From Larix kaempferi (lineage: Eukaryota > Streptophyta > Pinopsida > Pinales > Pinaceae), in assembly GCA_027924585.1 (NCBI GenBank), contig BSBM01000190.1:4784501-4848500 (forward strand): a stretch of 64,000 nucleotides of DNA, written 5' to 3'. Below are positions 20,557 to 33,890 of this stretch, one piece after another. Positions within the stretch are counted from its first letter, which is position 1. Every line of letters begins with the position of its first letter. The notes under the pieces are model-generated. The model had not been told where the DNA came from and did not search any database. It was given only the letters and a program-made list of their open reading frames with translations. A program made the translations under genes and the position numbers.

Positions 20557-22939
20557 CAGGTTGCAAAAACTCGGGCTTAGTTGGGCTCAGTTGAGGAAAT
20601 AATATAAGCTGGTCAAGGGAACTCCATCGATAAGACGCAAACAAAGGATTTATGTTCCAAAGAATCAGAAAGAGGTAATCGACAAGATGTCTTTCAAATT
20701 GCAAGTAAGTATGCTCCACTTGTTGAAGCATTCTAAAGGAAAAGCATTGTCGATATGTGAGCATTTATATGTTTCCTTACGAAGTTGAATGAACTTCTAT
20801 TAATAAATACTAGAGGATGAATATCTCCTCATGCTCTACAATTAGTTTCGCTAAATGATAAGAAAGTATTCTATGTTCCTATCTTTATCTCGGTGATCTT
20901 ATTCATAATGATAGTAATGAGAATCATAGGAGCATTTGCATGTTCAAAAGTTTATAAGGGTTGTATAAACATAATTAGGATTATTTATCTAATAAAAGAT
21001 GTACACTCATATCTAGTCGATCGATGCCATTGGTAGGGCTTTAGTACATATATGAGTCAAGTCATAGACATTCATCATAGGTACTTGATTGCTTCAATTA
21101 TATTTTATGAGGATTAGAAAAGTTCTAGGCTCGGAAAGGTGACTATACAAATGAAGACAGGATAGCAAACATATTGAATCATAAGGATTGAATGAATGAT
21201 GGTTAGGTCATATAAAGATATGTATATATAGGTTGAAGTTGAAGCACTCCGAAAGGTTTATATAGTATGTGAATTATGAAAGGTATAGGAATTAACTTTA
21301 TTTGGTTAAATAGACGTTCTACTGTGTGAAATTTTCTATGACTAGGAAATTGTTGTGCTTATTATCTCTTTGTGGCATGGGATTGTATAGAATAAGGAAG
21401 TATAAATCTATGACACGGGAACATGCTTGTACCCTTGCTTGTAGTTTTAGAAGGAATGATGGTTATAATAGAAGTATACATGTGTATTCTAAGTAGTTAA
21501 TAAGACGCATATGATGAAACTGTAGGATTTTACTTTTGATATATATATTCTTATGATGTTGAGGGGATTACTAATGTGTGTTAATACAAGCAAACATACA
21601 CCTTGACATGTGCGGTCATACAATAAAGTGGTATGCAGCCTCCTTCATAAAGGTATGTGACTATCTTTATGAAACTATACAAGTATATATGAAGACGATT
21701 TATTATTACTTACACGATGTTGGCATGTGCAAGAAAAGTCGTATAATTTAATGGGTGCTTGACACAGTTAAAGTTAAGGATTGAGGTGAACTTAATGTAA
21801 TGTCCATAGGAAGAATGTATTTCAAGGCATTATGTAATCCTATTAATTAAGCTAGTGATGTTCATTTTAGATGATGATCTTCTTATTTTTATGCATAGGG
21901 GAAAGATCTCCTTACAAATATTTTATTTGTTGTTAACAGGTGAATTAGGCTTATGGTCGAAATTATGTGGAACCTGTGGAAAGACAAGAGCGTAAATGTT
22001 ATGCATGGTAAAATAAGGAGTGAGGAATTAAGATTCACATCACAATTGTTACTTATTCTTTTAAAAATGTTGATAATTATTGTTGAACAAAGCACTCGAC
22101 CCAGATTGGTCAGAGTAATCGTATGGGTATAGAATGTAATATGACGAAATAAATTGATTGAATTGAAAGAGATTTTCTAGACTCAAGCAAGGCGGCTTGG
22201 GGAAAATAAATTCCGGGACTCAAGCGGGAAGGCTTGAGGGGAATTGTGTAAAGAATGTTGTAATGGAATTGAAATACTCCCTAAAATCAGGGATTGAACA
22301 GCCACTAGGATTCTCGGAGAATCGGCTGCCTGTAAGACCTAGGCAATCTATAAGAAAATGTATATGTGGGAGGCAGGACGCTGCTTAGTATACATGAAAG
22401 AAATGTTTGCTGCGTGAGCACTAAGGTGTTAGGAAAAACATGAGAGAAAGTATTGCTGCGTGAGCACTGTGGTGTTAGGCAAGAAATCGGTAAAATAATT
22501 GCTGTGTGAGCACTGAGGTGTTAGGCAAGAATTTCGAAAGGATTGTTGTGTGAGCACTCGGGTATTAGGCAAGAATTTCCTGGATCAAGTGAATGATGCA
22601 TTTGATTAACTTAACAATTGAATTTATGGAACACTGGATTTATGTCTGCTAGTAAAAGTGCAACAAAGGCTAAAGGATATCCCATGAATTACAACTAGTA
22701 TGTTGCAATAAAATGACTCATTGTTATATTTATGAGGTTGATTATGGAATTGATGATAAGTTTTCTTTTACGGGTCCTTGAATTCCGGTTGTGTAGTAAA
22801 AAAATGCAGGTGTGATCGAGAGGGACTCGAAAAAGAGTCATGAAAGTGCAAAGGAGGACAAATAGAAATAAGCAAAGGTTGACTACACAAGAGAGGACAA
22901 CTACTGAAATGAATGAACACCGAGGACGGTGTTATTTTT
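20557..22939 (+). other. Non-coding internal region of the LARD
   Basis: I found no reading frame of useful length and no gag or pol motif on either strand. It contains scattered AT-rich sequence and a GC-richer end (22150-22580) with a tandem array. Confidence 0.8.
22403..22579 (+). repeat. Four tandem units of about 42-45 bp in the LARD internal region
   Basis: The core GTGAGCACT followed by a GGTRTTAGG word occurs four times (about 22413, 22459, 22508 and 22551), separated by A-rich linkers. It lies just upstream of the 3' LTR region. Confidence 0.88.
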
Positions 22940-22952
22940 AAGGGGAGGAGGA
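22940..22952 (+). other. Polypurine tract of the LARD
   Basis: AAGGGGAGGAGGA is directly followed by the 3' LTR start TGTAATATCC at 22953. Confidence 0.9.
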
Positions 22953-25900
22953 TGTAATATCCCTCCTTTTATCCTTATCAGAACCTTTAAATAAATTAGG
23001 GCTTAAAATCTCAAAGTAGAATGAGGATAATATATTTATCCAAGAATAAAAGAATAATATAATATGTGACTTATAATGCCATTCATTCTAAAGTAGAATG
23101 AGATAACTAGTACTTAAATAATTGAACAATCAAAATAGAAAGTAAGCCAAGTCTATCTTGAGCTTCCCATGTCAAGGAACGTGGGCACTTCATGTAATTA
23201 TTTGGTGGGTGTAGTTAAGAGATATTGCTCCTTAAAAAGGAGGAATCAAACTCCAATGAAGGGGACATTTTCCTTACCTACCAAGGTTCTCCTCGCATGT
23301 GTTCCTCGAGCATTTCTTCCACTTGGAAAGGAAATCGTGGTCTCTTCCACCACTTGGCACTCAAGTGGAGTTGTAGTTACCGATTCCCTCTTTTATTTAT
23401 TTATTTTGGGAGATCATGGGTGGGAGGAGAACAATGGGGGCCGCAAATCTAGGGATACGAAGTTACATCTCTGCTCTGATTTCTGGTAAATGGGGAAAAA
23501 ACATGGGATTTTAGAGGGGAATTGGCAGAAAATCTCGGGATATGGGAATATGCTTGGAGATCTCTCTGCGAGTAGGCCGTGAAGATCGAGGACCAGAGGA
23601 CGATCCTAGATCCGAAAATTTCTACAATCGAGTGGGGGTTTAAAAACGAAGTCGGGGTTATCATGAGGGGGATGGCTGCAAAACGATCGCCATCGATAGG
23701 GATAGCAACTAATCGGCGATCCCAGATCTGGAGGCTAAACATGGAGACATCATGGTGACATATTCTATACAGTAGAATCCTCTATACCTGGTGATGCGAC
23801 TTCTGCAACTTGAGGGAAGCGAATCCTCGCGACAGTGGTAGAAAAAATACAAACTGACAGTGAATATTGGTAAGACGTATCTATGCGAATGGGGTAAGTA
23901 CTCATGGCTTATTTCAGTATTATTACACTGGCTAAGTTTTCTTTTATTAATCCTGATAGCTATTAATTTGGAAGCGGTCGACATATAAATATATGCTCAG
24001 TTTTCTGTATGTGATCGCTATAAGAAATAGGGGATCTTTACTTACAGTGGGCTTTAGAAATACATATCGAGTATTATGCTTAGCCGTCCTCTGTTAACTT
24101 AGGTATGGTGTCGGTTTCCTCTGTAGGTATGCAAAGTCAGTACAAGTTAATTAATAGACTGATACCTCTACAAAATTTGTGGATAATAAGTTGTATTATG
24201 CTCATCGCTTCATAAGGATTCCATCTCCGTTTTTATGTATCTCTTGAAATTATACTCCTCCCAAGGAATCACAGAAAATATGATATCAGTAAGTTCTGTT
24301 GTCTTGTGACTTACCCCCTATGGTCGACCACATCGACGCGATTTCTCTACTTGTTATTAGTATTTGAAATATATACTTTTGTCACCCAGATTCGGTGGAG
24401 GTGTCAGGGTGAAATCAGTGCAAATATCTCTGAGTGTCCAAGATCACTACTGCGTTGTTGAAAACGTATTTACGATTTTGTTGTATATCCTTTTGGTTGC
24501 CCAGAGTCGAAAGAGATGCCTAATTTATAGTTGCCACGTGAAGTTCCTTTAATATTTGTAGTATTGTTTCTAAGTCTACCATTAACCCTGCGTTCTACGG
24601 ATGCACTTACCTATCCCTGCTGGCCTCTCTGGAGTTATAAATCTTTATCCTGATTTCTGAGTTGGGTTGAGTCAGAAAGTCTTAGCATCCATATTCAGTT
24701 GGTTGGCTCAATTATTATAGATTGATTTATGCAAAACCATAGATCCTTTAAGAACTAAAACCGTAGTACTTGTGTTATTTTTATCATGCTCTAGCTCACG
24801 CGATTGTGTGGATCTAGGGAAATGGCCTCTCTATCTGAGATGGAAACTTGTGTTCTCCAGCTAAATCATTAGTATTTCTACATATTTAATGATATGAGTT
24901 TTGAGGTCATACGCAGAGGGCTTTACCAAGTCTGATTAACGCTCAAGATGGCGAGCTCCTGTAGTCTTTTGATACATAGTTTTGGAGGATCAGCAGTGCT
25001 ATGTCTTATATATGTAGAGGGTTGTAACTCTGCGTTAAAGGGAGAGCACAGTCATAGCTGGTCATAGTTTCCATCTTTAGATAGAGTTTAAAATTGAACT
25101 TGTTCAGTCCAGAGGTGTTAGGCTATTGATTTTACTATGTATTATTTATATCAGGGGGTTGATACTCTGTTACAGCATTGTGTGGTATTTTAGAAAAACG
25201 CAGGAGGTCTGTTTTTACATACTATATGACTGATTTACAAATCGCATTGGCTTGCAAGTATATATATATATATATTCATATCCTACCTGGAAGTTATCCG
25301 CAGGAATCAACGTATGGAATTGTAAATTAGATCGAAATGTGTATTTGCTTTTGCCTATATCTTATATAATTTATATGGAACTCTGTCAAATAAATTATAT
25401 CTAAGACTTGTAGTTGACCATCTTTAGCTTATAAATCTATCACTCATTTGTTATAGAATTTGGGGAAATGTTTTAAAACATAAAATGCTAATTCGGCGAT
25501 TTAAATTTATCCTAGATTAAGCACTGAAGGAAAACCATCGAAGTGTTACACAACCTTGTTCATAGTTGAGTGACTATTGAATTGTCTTGAAGATTGCTTC
25601 AGAGACTTGGGTAAGGTAGAAATTGTTGAATGCAACAATTGTGTTGCCGATGTAACTTCCTCTTGATGGATAATATATATGATGAACAATCTTGGTGGAC
25701 GTAGCCCTCAAATTTGGGGGTGAACCACGTGTATATCGTGTTGTCCTTGTCTCTTTTGTGCCTTCTTTGATGTATTCTTCTTTTGTCTCTTTCTTATGGG
25801 TTTCATGTGATTTATGCTCATTCTTAGAGGTGATTTTAAAATGTGAAGGAATTCATTCAAGTTAGTAGTACTCAATGTGTATTAAATGAGTACGTTAGAT

Positions 25901-26749
25901 AGAGCATTGACTTTTATGTTTGTTGGTTGCTTCAAGAAATCTACTATAGATGGTAATATTCCAATTATATTTAAAGGTCATAAGAAGTTGTTAAATGATG
26001 TAATAACGATAATATTCCAATTATATTTAAAGGTCATAAGAAGTTGTTAAATGATGTAATAACGGCAATATTCCAATTATATTTAAAGGTCATAAGAAGT
26101 TGTTAAATGATGTAATAACCGTAATATTCCAATTATATTTAAAGGCCATAAGAAATTGTTAAATGATGTAATAACCTATAGATACTTTGATGAGAAAGAT
26201 GTTGAGTAAGGTTCTACGAGCTTAAGAAGATAAGTGAATATGAGTGGAGGTTATTGCTTAAGTATTGTAAATGACACTTATAGTTTATTGAACAGAATGT
26301 TCATCATCGATGAAATAGTGGGGTTAAGCTCCCTCGATATTCTAAGTACTAAGGTATAAACCAAACCAACATAAGATCTTTAAGAATTGTTGGTTGGTGT
26401 ATTGTGGTCACGTGACTTTGGTTAAAATGTATTGAATGGTTATTATGTTGTCCATGTGGATCTTATAAGTGTATGGTCCCCTTATTCTATAGTTGCTAGT
26501 CTTTATCTTATAGTAAAAACTCTGGGGATTCGATGCATTTGGCATTAAATGGATCTGCATGCGTAATCTATGTGGCTTTTGATAATCTCTTGTAAAATTT
26601 TATGATACTTGTTTTAATTTAAATGCTTGTGTCATTATTACTTTCAATGTATAATATGTCAAGTGTGATTTGGTTAATGGCTGGAGGACCAAGAAAATTT
26701 ATTTTTTTTCTTCTCAAAATAACACTAACATATTCATGGAGATGTGACA
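22953..26749 (+). repeat. 3' LTR of the LARD-like element (3797 bp)
   Basis: Collinear with 16737-20541, including the 56-bp array. It ends GGAGATGTGACA and is followed by the duplicated CTTCT. The ORF at 26623-27021 crosses the element boundary and is chance. Confidence 0.95.
25952..26175 (+). repeat. Four tandem 56-bp units in the LARD 3' LTR
   Basis: The counterpart of 19744-19967, with the same number of units. Confidence 0.95.
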
Positions 26750-29700
26750 CTTCTCCTCTAGAGGGAATCAATCTCAACAATAATCAAATTATATTCTTAT
26801 CGAAAGAGATTACATCTTGCGACACAGTTGTTGCCATAATTAATTGCCACTCTCATCAAGAGCATATCCAACACATAAAATTATCTTCTTGTGGGCTTTT
26901 TTCCAAGCCTATCATTCAAACTATAAATACTAACCAAACATTGCGCTATTGTGAGGATTTAGATTTACAACCCAATGGATGTATTTGGTCATTTCCCATC
27001 CTTCTGGGACTTCTTCAGTAACCAACAATTAAATCATTGAGAACTAACCCTTAGAAGATGATAGCAAAATAAACTGTTATATCTCATAACATTAGATCCA
27101 TCTATAGGTATAAGGAATGATCTATATATATAAATAACAAGTCTAATCCAAATAATCTATATCTCACCAAGATTCCTAAACAAACTATACGTATTTTCCA
27201 TCATGTTTTCGATAGCCTATGATTAAACAAGAAGCAACATAGTTCAAGCCGATTTCCAACTTTTACGATTATTACATAGATTAAAATGTGTTTCAGGATT
27301 CATGCTCATTGCCGAGATTAAAGGATAGCTTATATAAAACTCAGGTTGTAAGTCTGGGATCAAGTGTTAAAATTTCCCTTACCTACCGAGTCGACATACT
27401 ACAATACTAACTACTATATAAATAGCAAGTGTAAGGTCTGGGATTAAGCATCAAGCCTCCCCTAACTGCAAAATTGAGAATTACAGCACTAATCATCCAA
27501 TGTAGTGCTAACCCAATCTCAAAATTTAAAAGCACAAACCAAAACGGAAACAATGGTCAAGCTTATCTTCCTAACGAATCATAGCAGCATAGGACAAGAT
27601 GAACATCAGGGTGGTCGCCACGATTTCGTGGAAGCCTTTCTAAACCGAGATCATAGTTGGTTCTTCTCTCCAACAAGGAAACCCTATCACAATTCGATCT
27701 GTTCCCAACAGGAACCCTATCACGGCTGGATCTGATCACAACCAGTTGTGGCAACTAAAATACTAACATGGCTAGATCTGAGCAACAACTAGTGGTGGCA
27801 TCCACAAAACCTTAACACGGCTAGATCTGAGCCTGGCGTAAGTATTAAAACATAAATTCTAAGGTTGGATCTACAAAACATAGAAGCATGCAACGCTTAA
27901 TAAAAGAAAATCCACGCATTTAGCATATGTTCCCTAAGTTAGTTTTTCCAATATAGAGATGGTTTTCATCAAGCAAACCAGGATATAGGACGCACTCAGC
28001 ACATGCAGCCACAGAGGTGAGTTTATGAAGCATCTCAGAATGGAAACTCCAGTCTGCAAATGTTATTCAACACAGATACAATAGACGCAAAGCGTAGCAG
28101 AGAGCAATACATTTTACCCCAGAGATTGGTCATATACTATTTAAAAATAAAGAAAAACCAGAGTACAAATAATGAAATTCGCATCTAAACGAAATGCAGG
28201 TGATCTCCCAGATCTATAGATACTAAAGGGTCAGATATAAATGATTTCTCAATCAAATAAATAATGCAGGGGTCGATCCTCACTGAGATTTATCACCCAT
28301 ATCTATGCAATCACAATAACCCATATATATATATATAGAAAATCACAAACAAATGCAGAGATCATAAAATTAGAAAACCTGGATATTTACGCCATGACCA
28401 ACGAAGGAAATTGACGGAGAGAATTACGGTTGAATATCTCGTCACGCCTTTGATCAACAAGGAGAAGCGATGCATAGCATAGGGATCGGATCCTCGTTTA
28501 TCACGCCAATCTCTCTTCTTCGTATGGAGTTCAAACTTTCCTTCTTACATAGACTATCTCCCCAAAAATCCCCAAAAGAACTACCGTCCCTTAAATGTAG
28601 AGGAGGTTAATAGTGCTTACGGTCTATCTCCAATGTAGAGATTTTCTTGAAGCCGTCCTACCTTCCAGAACTCCTACCACAATTATATGTGTGGATCGCT
28701 ATCTCCAACATCCAAATACAGAACTCCTACTGCAATTATTTCTCTAGATCGCTATCTCAGAGATCCAAGTACTGTAGGATTCTCTCTGTCATTCCTCTCC
28801 CCTGCACATCTTTCCACCCTCGTATTTATAAAAAAAAATTATCATCGGGGAGTTCGCCTCGAGGTTCGATTTATGGCGACACATGTCAATCCAAATAGGA
28901 ATTTGGAGTTTGATCCAAAGTCTAACAAGAAGACTATTAAAATCGATGGTTGTGGCTCCACTCCATCAAGGGAACCATCTCGAGGAAAAGGAGGAAGATG
29001 GTGCGTAAACTGTCAGTTGTGGAGTTTAAGCTGCTCATGAGAGTACATGTTAGAATGAGAGCAAATAAAAGCAAGTGGTAGCTCGAATCCCATGCCACAA
29101 CTAAAATTCCCCAACTTAAAACACTGCATGATAAAACAATTTTAATTCTGATCTACTGAACCGAATTGGTATCTGCATCCTTCCAGCATTAATTTTTTTA
29201 ACAACAACACTCTCTCTTGGAGAGTCTGTCATGGTGCTTAAAGAATTAATCGACCAAGTGTAAATCTTCCCGAAAAATAAGGGGAGAGTTTGCGAAGTGA
29301 GAAATTATGAGGAAATCCCACGTTTTACTTTTTAACAAATAATGGTAGAGGTGTTGGTTACCACCCAAATAGTAGGGGAGACAATTTTCTTAAGTGTCTC
29401 GGCTTTTAAGGAGGAAAACTTCCATGTCTTCGAATTCTTTTAATGCTCCTAACCCACCTATGTATTTTGCGTACCTTATAACATACTTCATATGTTTTAC
29501 CTCCAGTAAATACCAGTTTCACTTTAATATATATATTTATGTGTATATTTTACATAAAGTACTTTCATATGTATCATACTAAGAACTAGTATGGGCACTA
29601 GCTTTTTCTTTTAAATATATATATATAAATAATATATTTATGCATACCCTTTTTGCTTAAATATATAACTAAGTTAGCTTTTTTCCTTTTTAATGCTACT

Positions 29701-32700
29701 AGTAAGTATTTACTGTAGGCTTAAGGGGTACCGCCAGTTAATAATAAGAATAACTTCTTTTAAGATAATAAGTGTATTACCTACTTAGTAACCTCATAAG
29801 AGTAGGGTATGATCTTTGCGACACTGAATGGTCCTTACTGAGCATGTCAATTTTTGTTTTGGTATCCCATAGCACAATAATGATGCCTAGTCATTATTAC
29901 TAGTTTCAGAGGACGTCACTTACCCTTAACCTTTTTCCCTAGTTCATTTCATGCTCCAATATTAAGTTGTGTCGTGTCCTTAGTCTCTTAAGTCTATAGT
30001 AACAATTAAAAATTTAGGAAAAATTATAATGAAAAAATACTTTCAAGGTCCACTGGTGGGGCCTTGGCCTTGAGCTCCTCACCAAGGCCTCCTATATTAC
30101 AATATACATTTATTTTAAAATTTTGATAAAGATAAAAGGAGGGATATTACACTTCTATTTCATCAAATTTATTTAAATTGGCTAAATTAATCATTTTCTA
30201 TCTATCATCAAGTACTGCGGGGACTACCATGTTAAACGAGGGAATCCAACATGCAAGAGAGATACCTAGAGGTTCCTATCCAAGCCTACAAAAAGATCGT
30301 CCAAAGAGTTGTACCTTGTCCTTAATGTTAAACAAAGTATCATGAGAGATACATAAATAAATAAAAGGAAATTACCATAACTTAAGTATGGAACGACTAA
30401 GAATAGTCTTATGTGAATAACATGCATAAAGGTCTCAAAGAACTAATATTATTATTACAAGTATTAATAATAATGTTATTGTTATTTATTTATAAAATAT
30501 ATATATATTGCATAGAGTTTATGCATATGATGTCTACCACATTATCATATTATTTATTATTAATAGTATTGTTAATAGTAAGTATAATAAATAACTACCA
30601 TTATTAATGTAAGAATTAACTTAAATTCACTTCTAGTTAAAACAAATAAAAGTCCTAGTTTATCAAGGACTAGATATTTAGTAAAATATCTTTTAAAAAT
30701 ATTAATTTAATTAAAGAAACTAAATAATTATTCAAAAAACTATATTCCAAAACTCCCCTATATATTAGAGGGCAGATCCCAAGAGAGGGGATCATCATAT
30801 TTTTCATTATCATTTTTCTTATGGTAATAAAAGAGAATTCAGCTGCAAGAACTGAAGCAGTCCCACATTAATTTTCCAAACCTAATTCAGCAGTTCAACC
30901 TAGGGCCTCTACTTCTCTGATTTGCATGTTGGAACCAGCTCGGGGGGATCCAGTTAGAACCAAGAATGATCTAAGGGTTATGGTTGGGAAGAACATGGTA
31001 GCCCCAAAGTTATCCATGCAAAAGATCATTCTATAGGTCAGCCAAGTCCATCGGTTTTCTGCATTAATTATTGTTTGAGTGTGCAGGTTCTGTAGAGGAG
31101 GGTCAAACTACAAATAATCAGGTACAAACTACCAACTTCCTAATTCAAATTCAAGTAGATTCAAGAACTTAAAGCAGAAATTATTATGCAGTATTGTTTC
31201 ACTAATCTCTATCCATTTATTTCTTTCATAAAGTAAGGGCCAATCGACACAGACTCTCTGGGTTAAGTTCTATGTTTTTAAATGTTCATTAGAAATTATT
31301 ATTTCTGCGTAATACGAACCTGATCTAAATCATCCATAAGTCTAGCAGGGCTAGCCTAGCTAGCCTGTGTTAGACTCCCATGTTAGCAGCAACCTTAGAA
31401 TCAAAAATCAATACGTAAACTGATGACTAGGTTCTTGCAGGACCTATACTTAAAGTGCATTTTATTTCTGAAAAGTTATACTATAGTTTCCAGATTTAAT
31501 TTATAAATTGGGTCAATTCTTTTTACAGCTTTTACCATTCTTTTAAACATAGAAAAATTGCAAACATGAAAGGAGGCTTTATTTTAAAGAAAACACATTA
31601 CTATAAATCCCCAGGTCTTGTCAAATGCACTCTATAGTATCGAGACCTATATTTAAGAAGAAATCTAGATACGACCTTCAAAGCCCTTATCAATAGTAGC
31701 GAAACTTTATTACACAGTGTTAATGCTTTTCTTCCCCAACGATTTCACATCAAAACTATTACCTATGAATTTAGCTATACAATGCCATTAAACTAGTCTC
31801 TGTCTACCAAAGCAAAAACACAAAAGTATGCATACAATATGATTTCTCTAGATTCCAAAATTTTAACAATCTCTTCAACATTTATGCATTTCATCAAATC
31901 CTTGATGGGCATCTTTTCCAAAACAAGAATCGAATTCACATCAAAACGAAATTGATACATTATCTTTTAAACACATTCTCTCACTACATCAAGATGCAGT
32001 TCAAGAGATCGATACCGACTATCGAATCACAACCCTTGCTATCGTTGAAATCACCAGAATCATAGCACTAAGACTCAAGCTTACATATGTATACCAGCCT
32101 CAAGGCTCATGTTATCAATTGTTCAAATAAACACAGAAGACAATTTAAAGTCATAGGTCTATCTATTACCCAATAAAAGATGAGCATTACCCAAACCAAT
32201 AAACTAACAGGCGCAGGTCATATTTTCTAATCTCAGGAGCAATCCAAATCACCCAAAAAAAATAAACTATCTAGATGTTAGACAAAGACACCACCGGCAT
32301 AAACAAACACAGGATATAGCAGAGCTATGCTCTTAAACATTTAATTTAAAAATACCAAATTGAATTCCTTGATGATAGAGCAACAATAGAGCACGTAGGG
32401 CCAATCATGGATACTAACCATACATATTCCATAGAAAAAGCAGAGGGAAAATATATTAAAATATCATCCATACATGTTCAATAGAAAACGCAGACAACTG
32501 TATTCTTTTCCAACACCCCAAATTTATACACGTGGGTATGTAATCCCATTAACAAGGCATAGAGTCTCCATGGATCCAAATGGCCCAAACACCACATCAA
32601 AACCAAAAACCCTCTAGGGTTATCCCCAGTTTTACAAAATAATGCATTTAATAACCGGTCCTGCCAAAGGTGACCTTCTGGGACTTCAAGTAAGCTATAG

Positions 32701-33890
32701 TGATCCCAAAGGGGCTTCACGAAGTCCCACTCAACAAAGAAAAATAGTACACCCTCCACAGATGGGATAGGAAGGAGCAAGGATTGGTAACACCTGAACT
32801 TACCATTCCTCAACAAACGACGTCGAAGATGTTGGACATCTAATAGCAACCCACGCAGAGGATTTTTGCAACCAACCACCTACCATTCCAATAGTGACCA
32901 CAAAGTTAAATCCTGAGATGAATATCAAATACTGCATAAACGTAGAGGGAAAATAAAAGAAGTAGCATGTGAAGGAATAAAATTACCTGAACACTGTCGC
33001 CTCATTCTTCATCTCTTAATCTATGCAACCATCAGGTGCACTGACCATGAGCATATCTCAGGTTAGGGCACAAAGCCCCTCCAGATGCAATAAGGGACTG
33101 TTTAGAGCCAATGATACGAAGAACAACAAATGCAAGTGTAAAAACCCCTTATTGAAAATCATCTTTGCCAGTTGGTCACCAAAAGCAAGTTGTCATCACA
33201 TGTGGTAGTTAATACTCCACCAAACTCCATTTATTAGTTTAATATTTCATCCAAGCACTATAGTGGAGAGTCATAAAGGTAATAACGTAATGGTGGTATC
33301 AAAATAATTATCCCAAGGGTTTGAATCTTAGCCTTTAACTTTAGTCTCATGTCTTGATAGGAATTGGAGATAGGTTACATAAAAAAGAAACCCTTCATAG
33401 TGGCACCTGCACAAACATGTTACGAAAACATTAGCAAATTGCTAAGTAAGACAGGAATTCCAAAGCTCACTCTTACCTCTTGGTAGTTCTTCCAGGGGTA
33501 CGTTTCGTTTGAAACACCAGGTTTCCCTCTAGTGTCTCAAACTTCCCTCAACAAAAGTCCATCATGCCTGAAGATACCAATTAGGCATTTTGTTTATAAA
33601 CTCAACATGTATCTGTTTCAAAAAAGTAAAAGAAGGACCTTAAGTTTTACTCTAGTGATCGTAAACATGCCTTAACGATACATCATCTACCTTACCACAT
33701 CGCTTCCACTGAAAAAGATCACTAGTGAAACAATCTTGCTTAGAATTCATAGACTCTTATTGCTGCAAACAAAGTACCGATGCATTTTCCTAGTACTGAA
33801 GTTAATTTATAAATGCATTATATATTTTAGGCATTTTAGCAGTAAGATTTTTTTTTTTAATTTTACTATTTTTAGGGACATTACACACCA

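Larger units (their letters stand above)
16737..26749 (+). mobile_element. Complete LARD-like LTR retroelement (10 kb, 3.8-kb LTRs, no coding domain)
   Basis: Two nearly identical direct repeats (16737-20541, 3805 bp; 22953-26749, 3797 bp) enclose 2411 bp. A tRNA-iMet-type primer site follows the 5' LTR after a 2-base gap, and a polypurine tract precedes the 3' LTR. Target duplication CTTCT is perfect (16732-16736 and 26750-26754). No gag, protease, reverse transcriptase or integrase is visible, so movement needed enzymes in trans. The LTR similarity points to a fairly recent insertion. It sits inside an inverted solo LTR of its own wider family. Confidence 0.93.
16255..30151 (-). mobile_element. 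Minus-strand solo LTR of the LARD-like superfamily, interrupted by a complete LARD
   Basis: Read on the minus strand it starts TGTAATATCCCTCCTTTTATC at 30151 and ends GGGAGATGTTACA at 16255. Both ends parallel those of the LARD LTR (start at 16737, end GGAGATGTGACA). Removing the inserted LARD and its target duplication leaves 3879 bp, close to the 3805 bp of a LARD LTR. Target duplication CTTCT is at 16250-16254 and 30152-30156. Internal identity to the LARD LTR is low, so it is an older relative. The ORFs at 28647-29040 and similar places have no supporting family. Confidence 0.8.
15604..33885 (+). mobile_element. Chromovirus-family solo LTR, interrupted by a 13.9-kb nest
   Basis: The two pieces 15604-16254 and 30157-33885 together form a single LTR of 4380 bp. 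It begins TGTAATATCC, ends GGGACATTACA and is collinear with 1905-6251. A perfect 5-bp target duplication CACCA flanks it (15599-15603 and 33886-33890), so this is a solo LTR left by LTR-LTR recombination. It is more diverged than the copy 1 and copy 2 LTRs are from each other, so it is older. The interruption starts at 16255, where CTTCT is duplicated. The minus-strand ORF at 32478-32879 is not supported as a gene. Confidence 0.92.

Noticed and set aside
32478-32879. 133-codon minus-strand ORF
   Set aside because: Lies inside the solo LTR. The matching part of the 1905-6251 LTR (around 4860-5190) does not keep the frame as a protein would.
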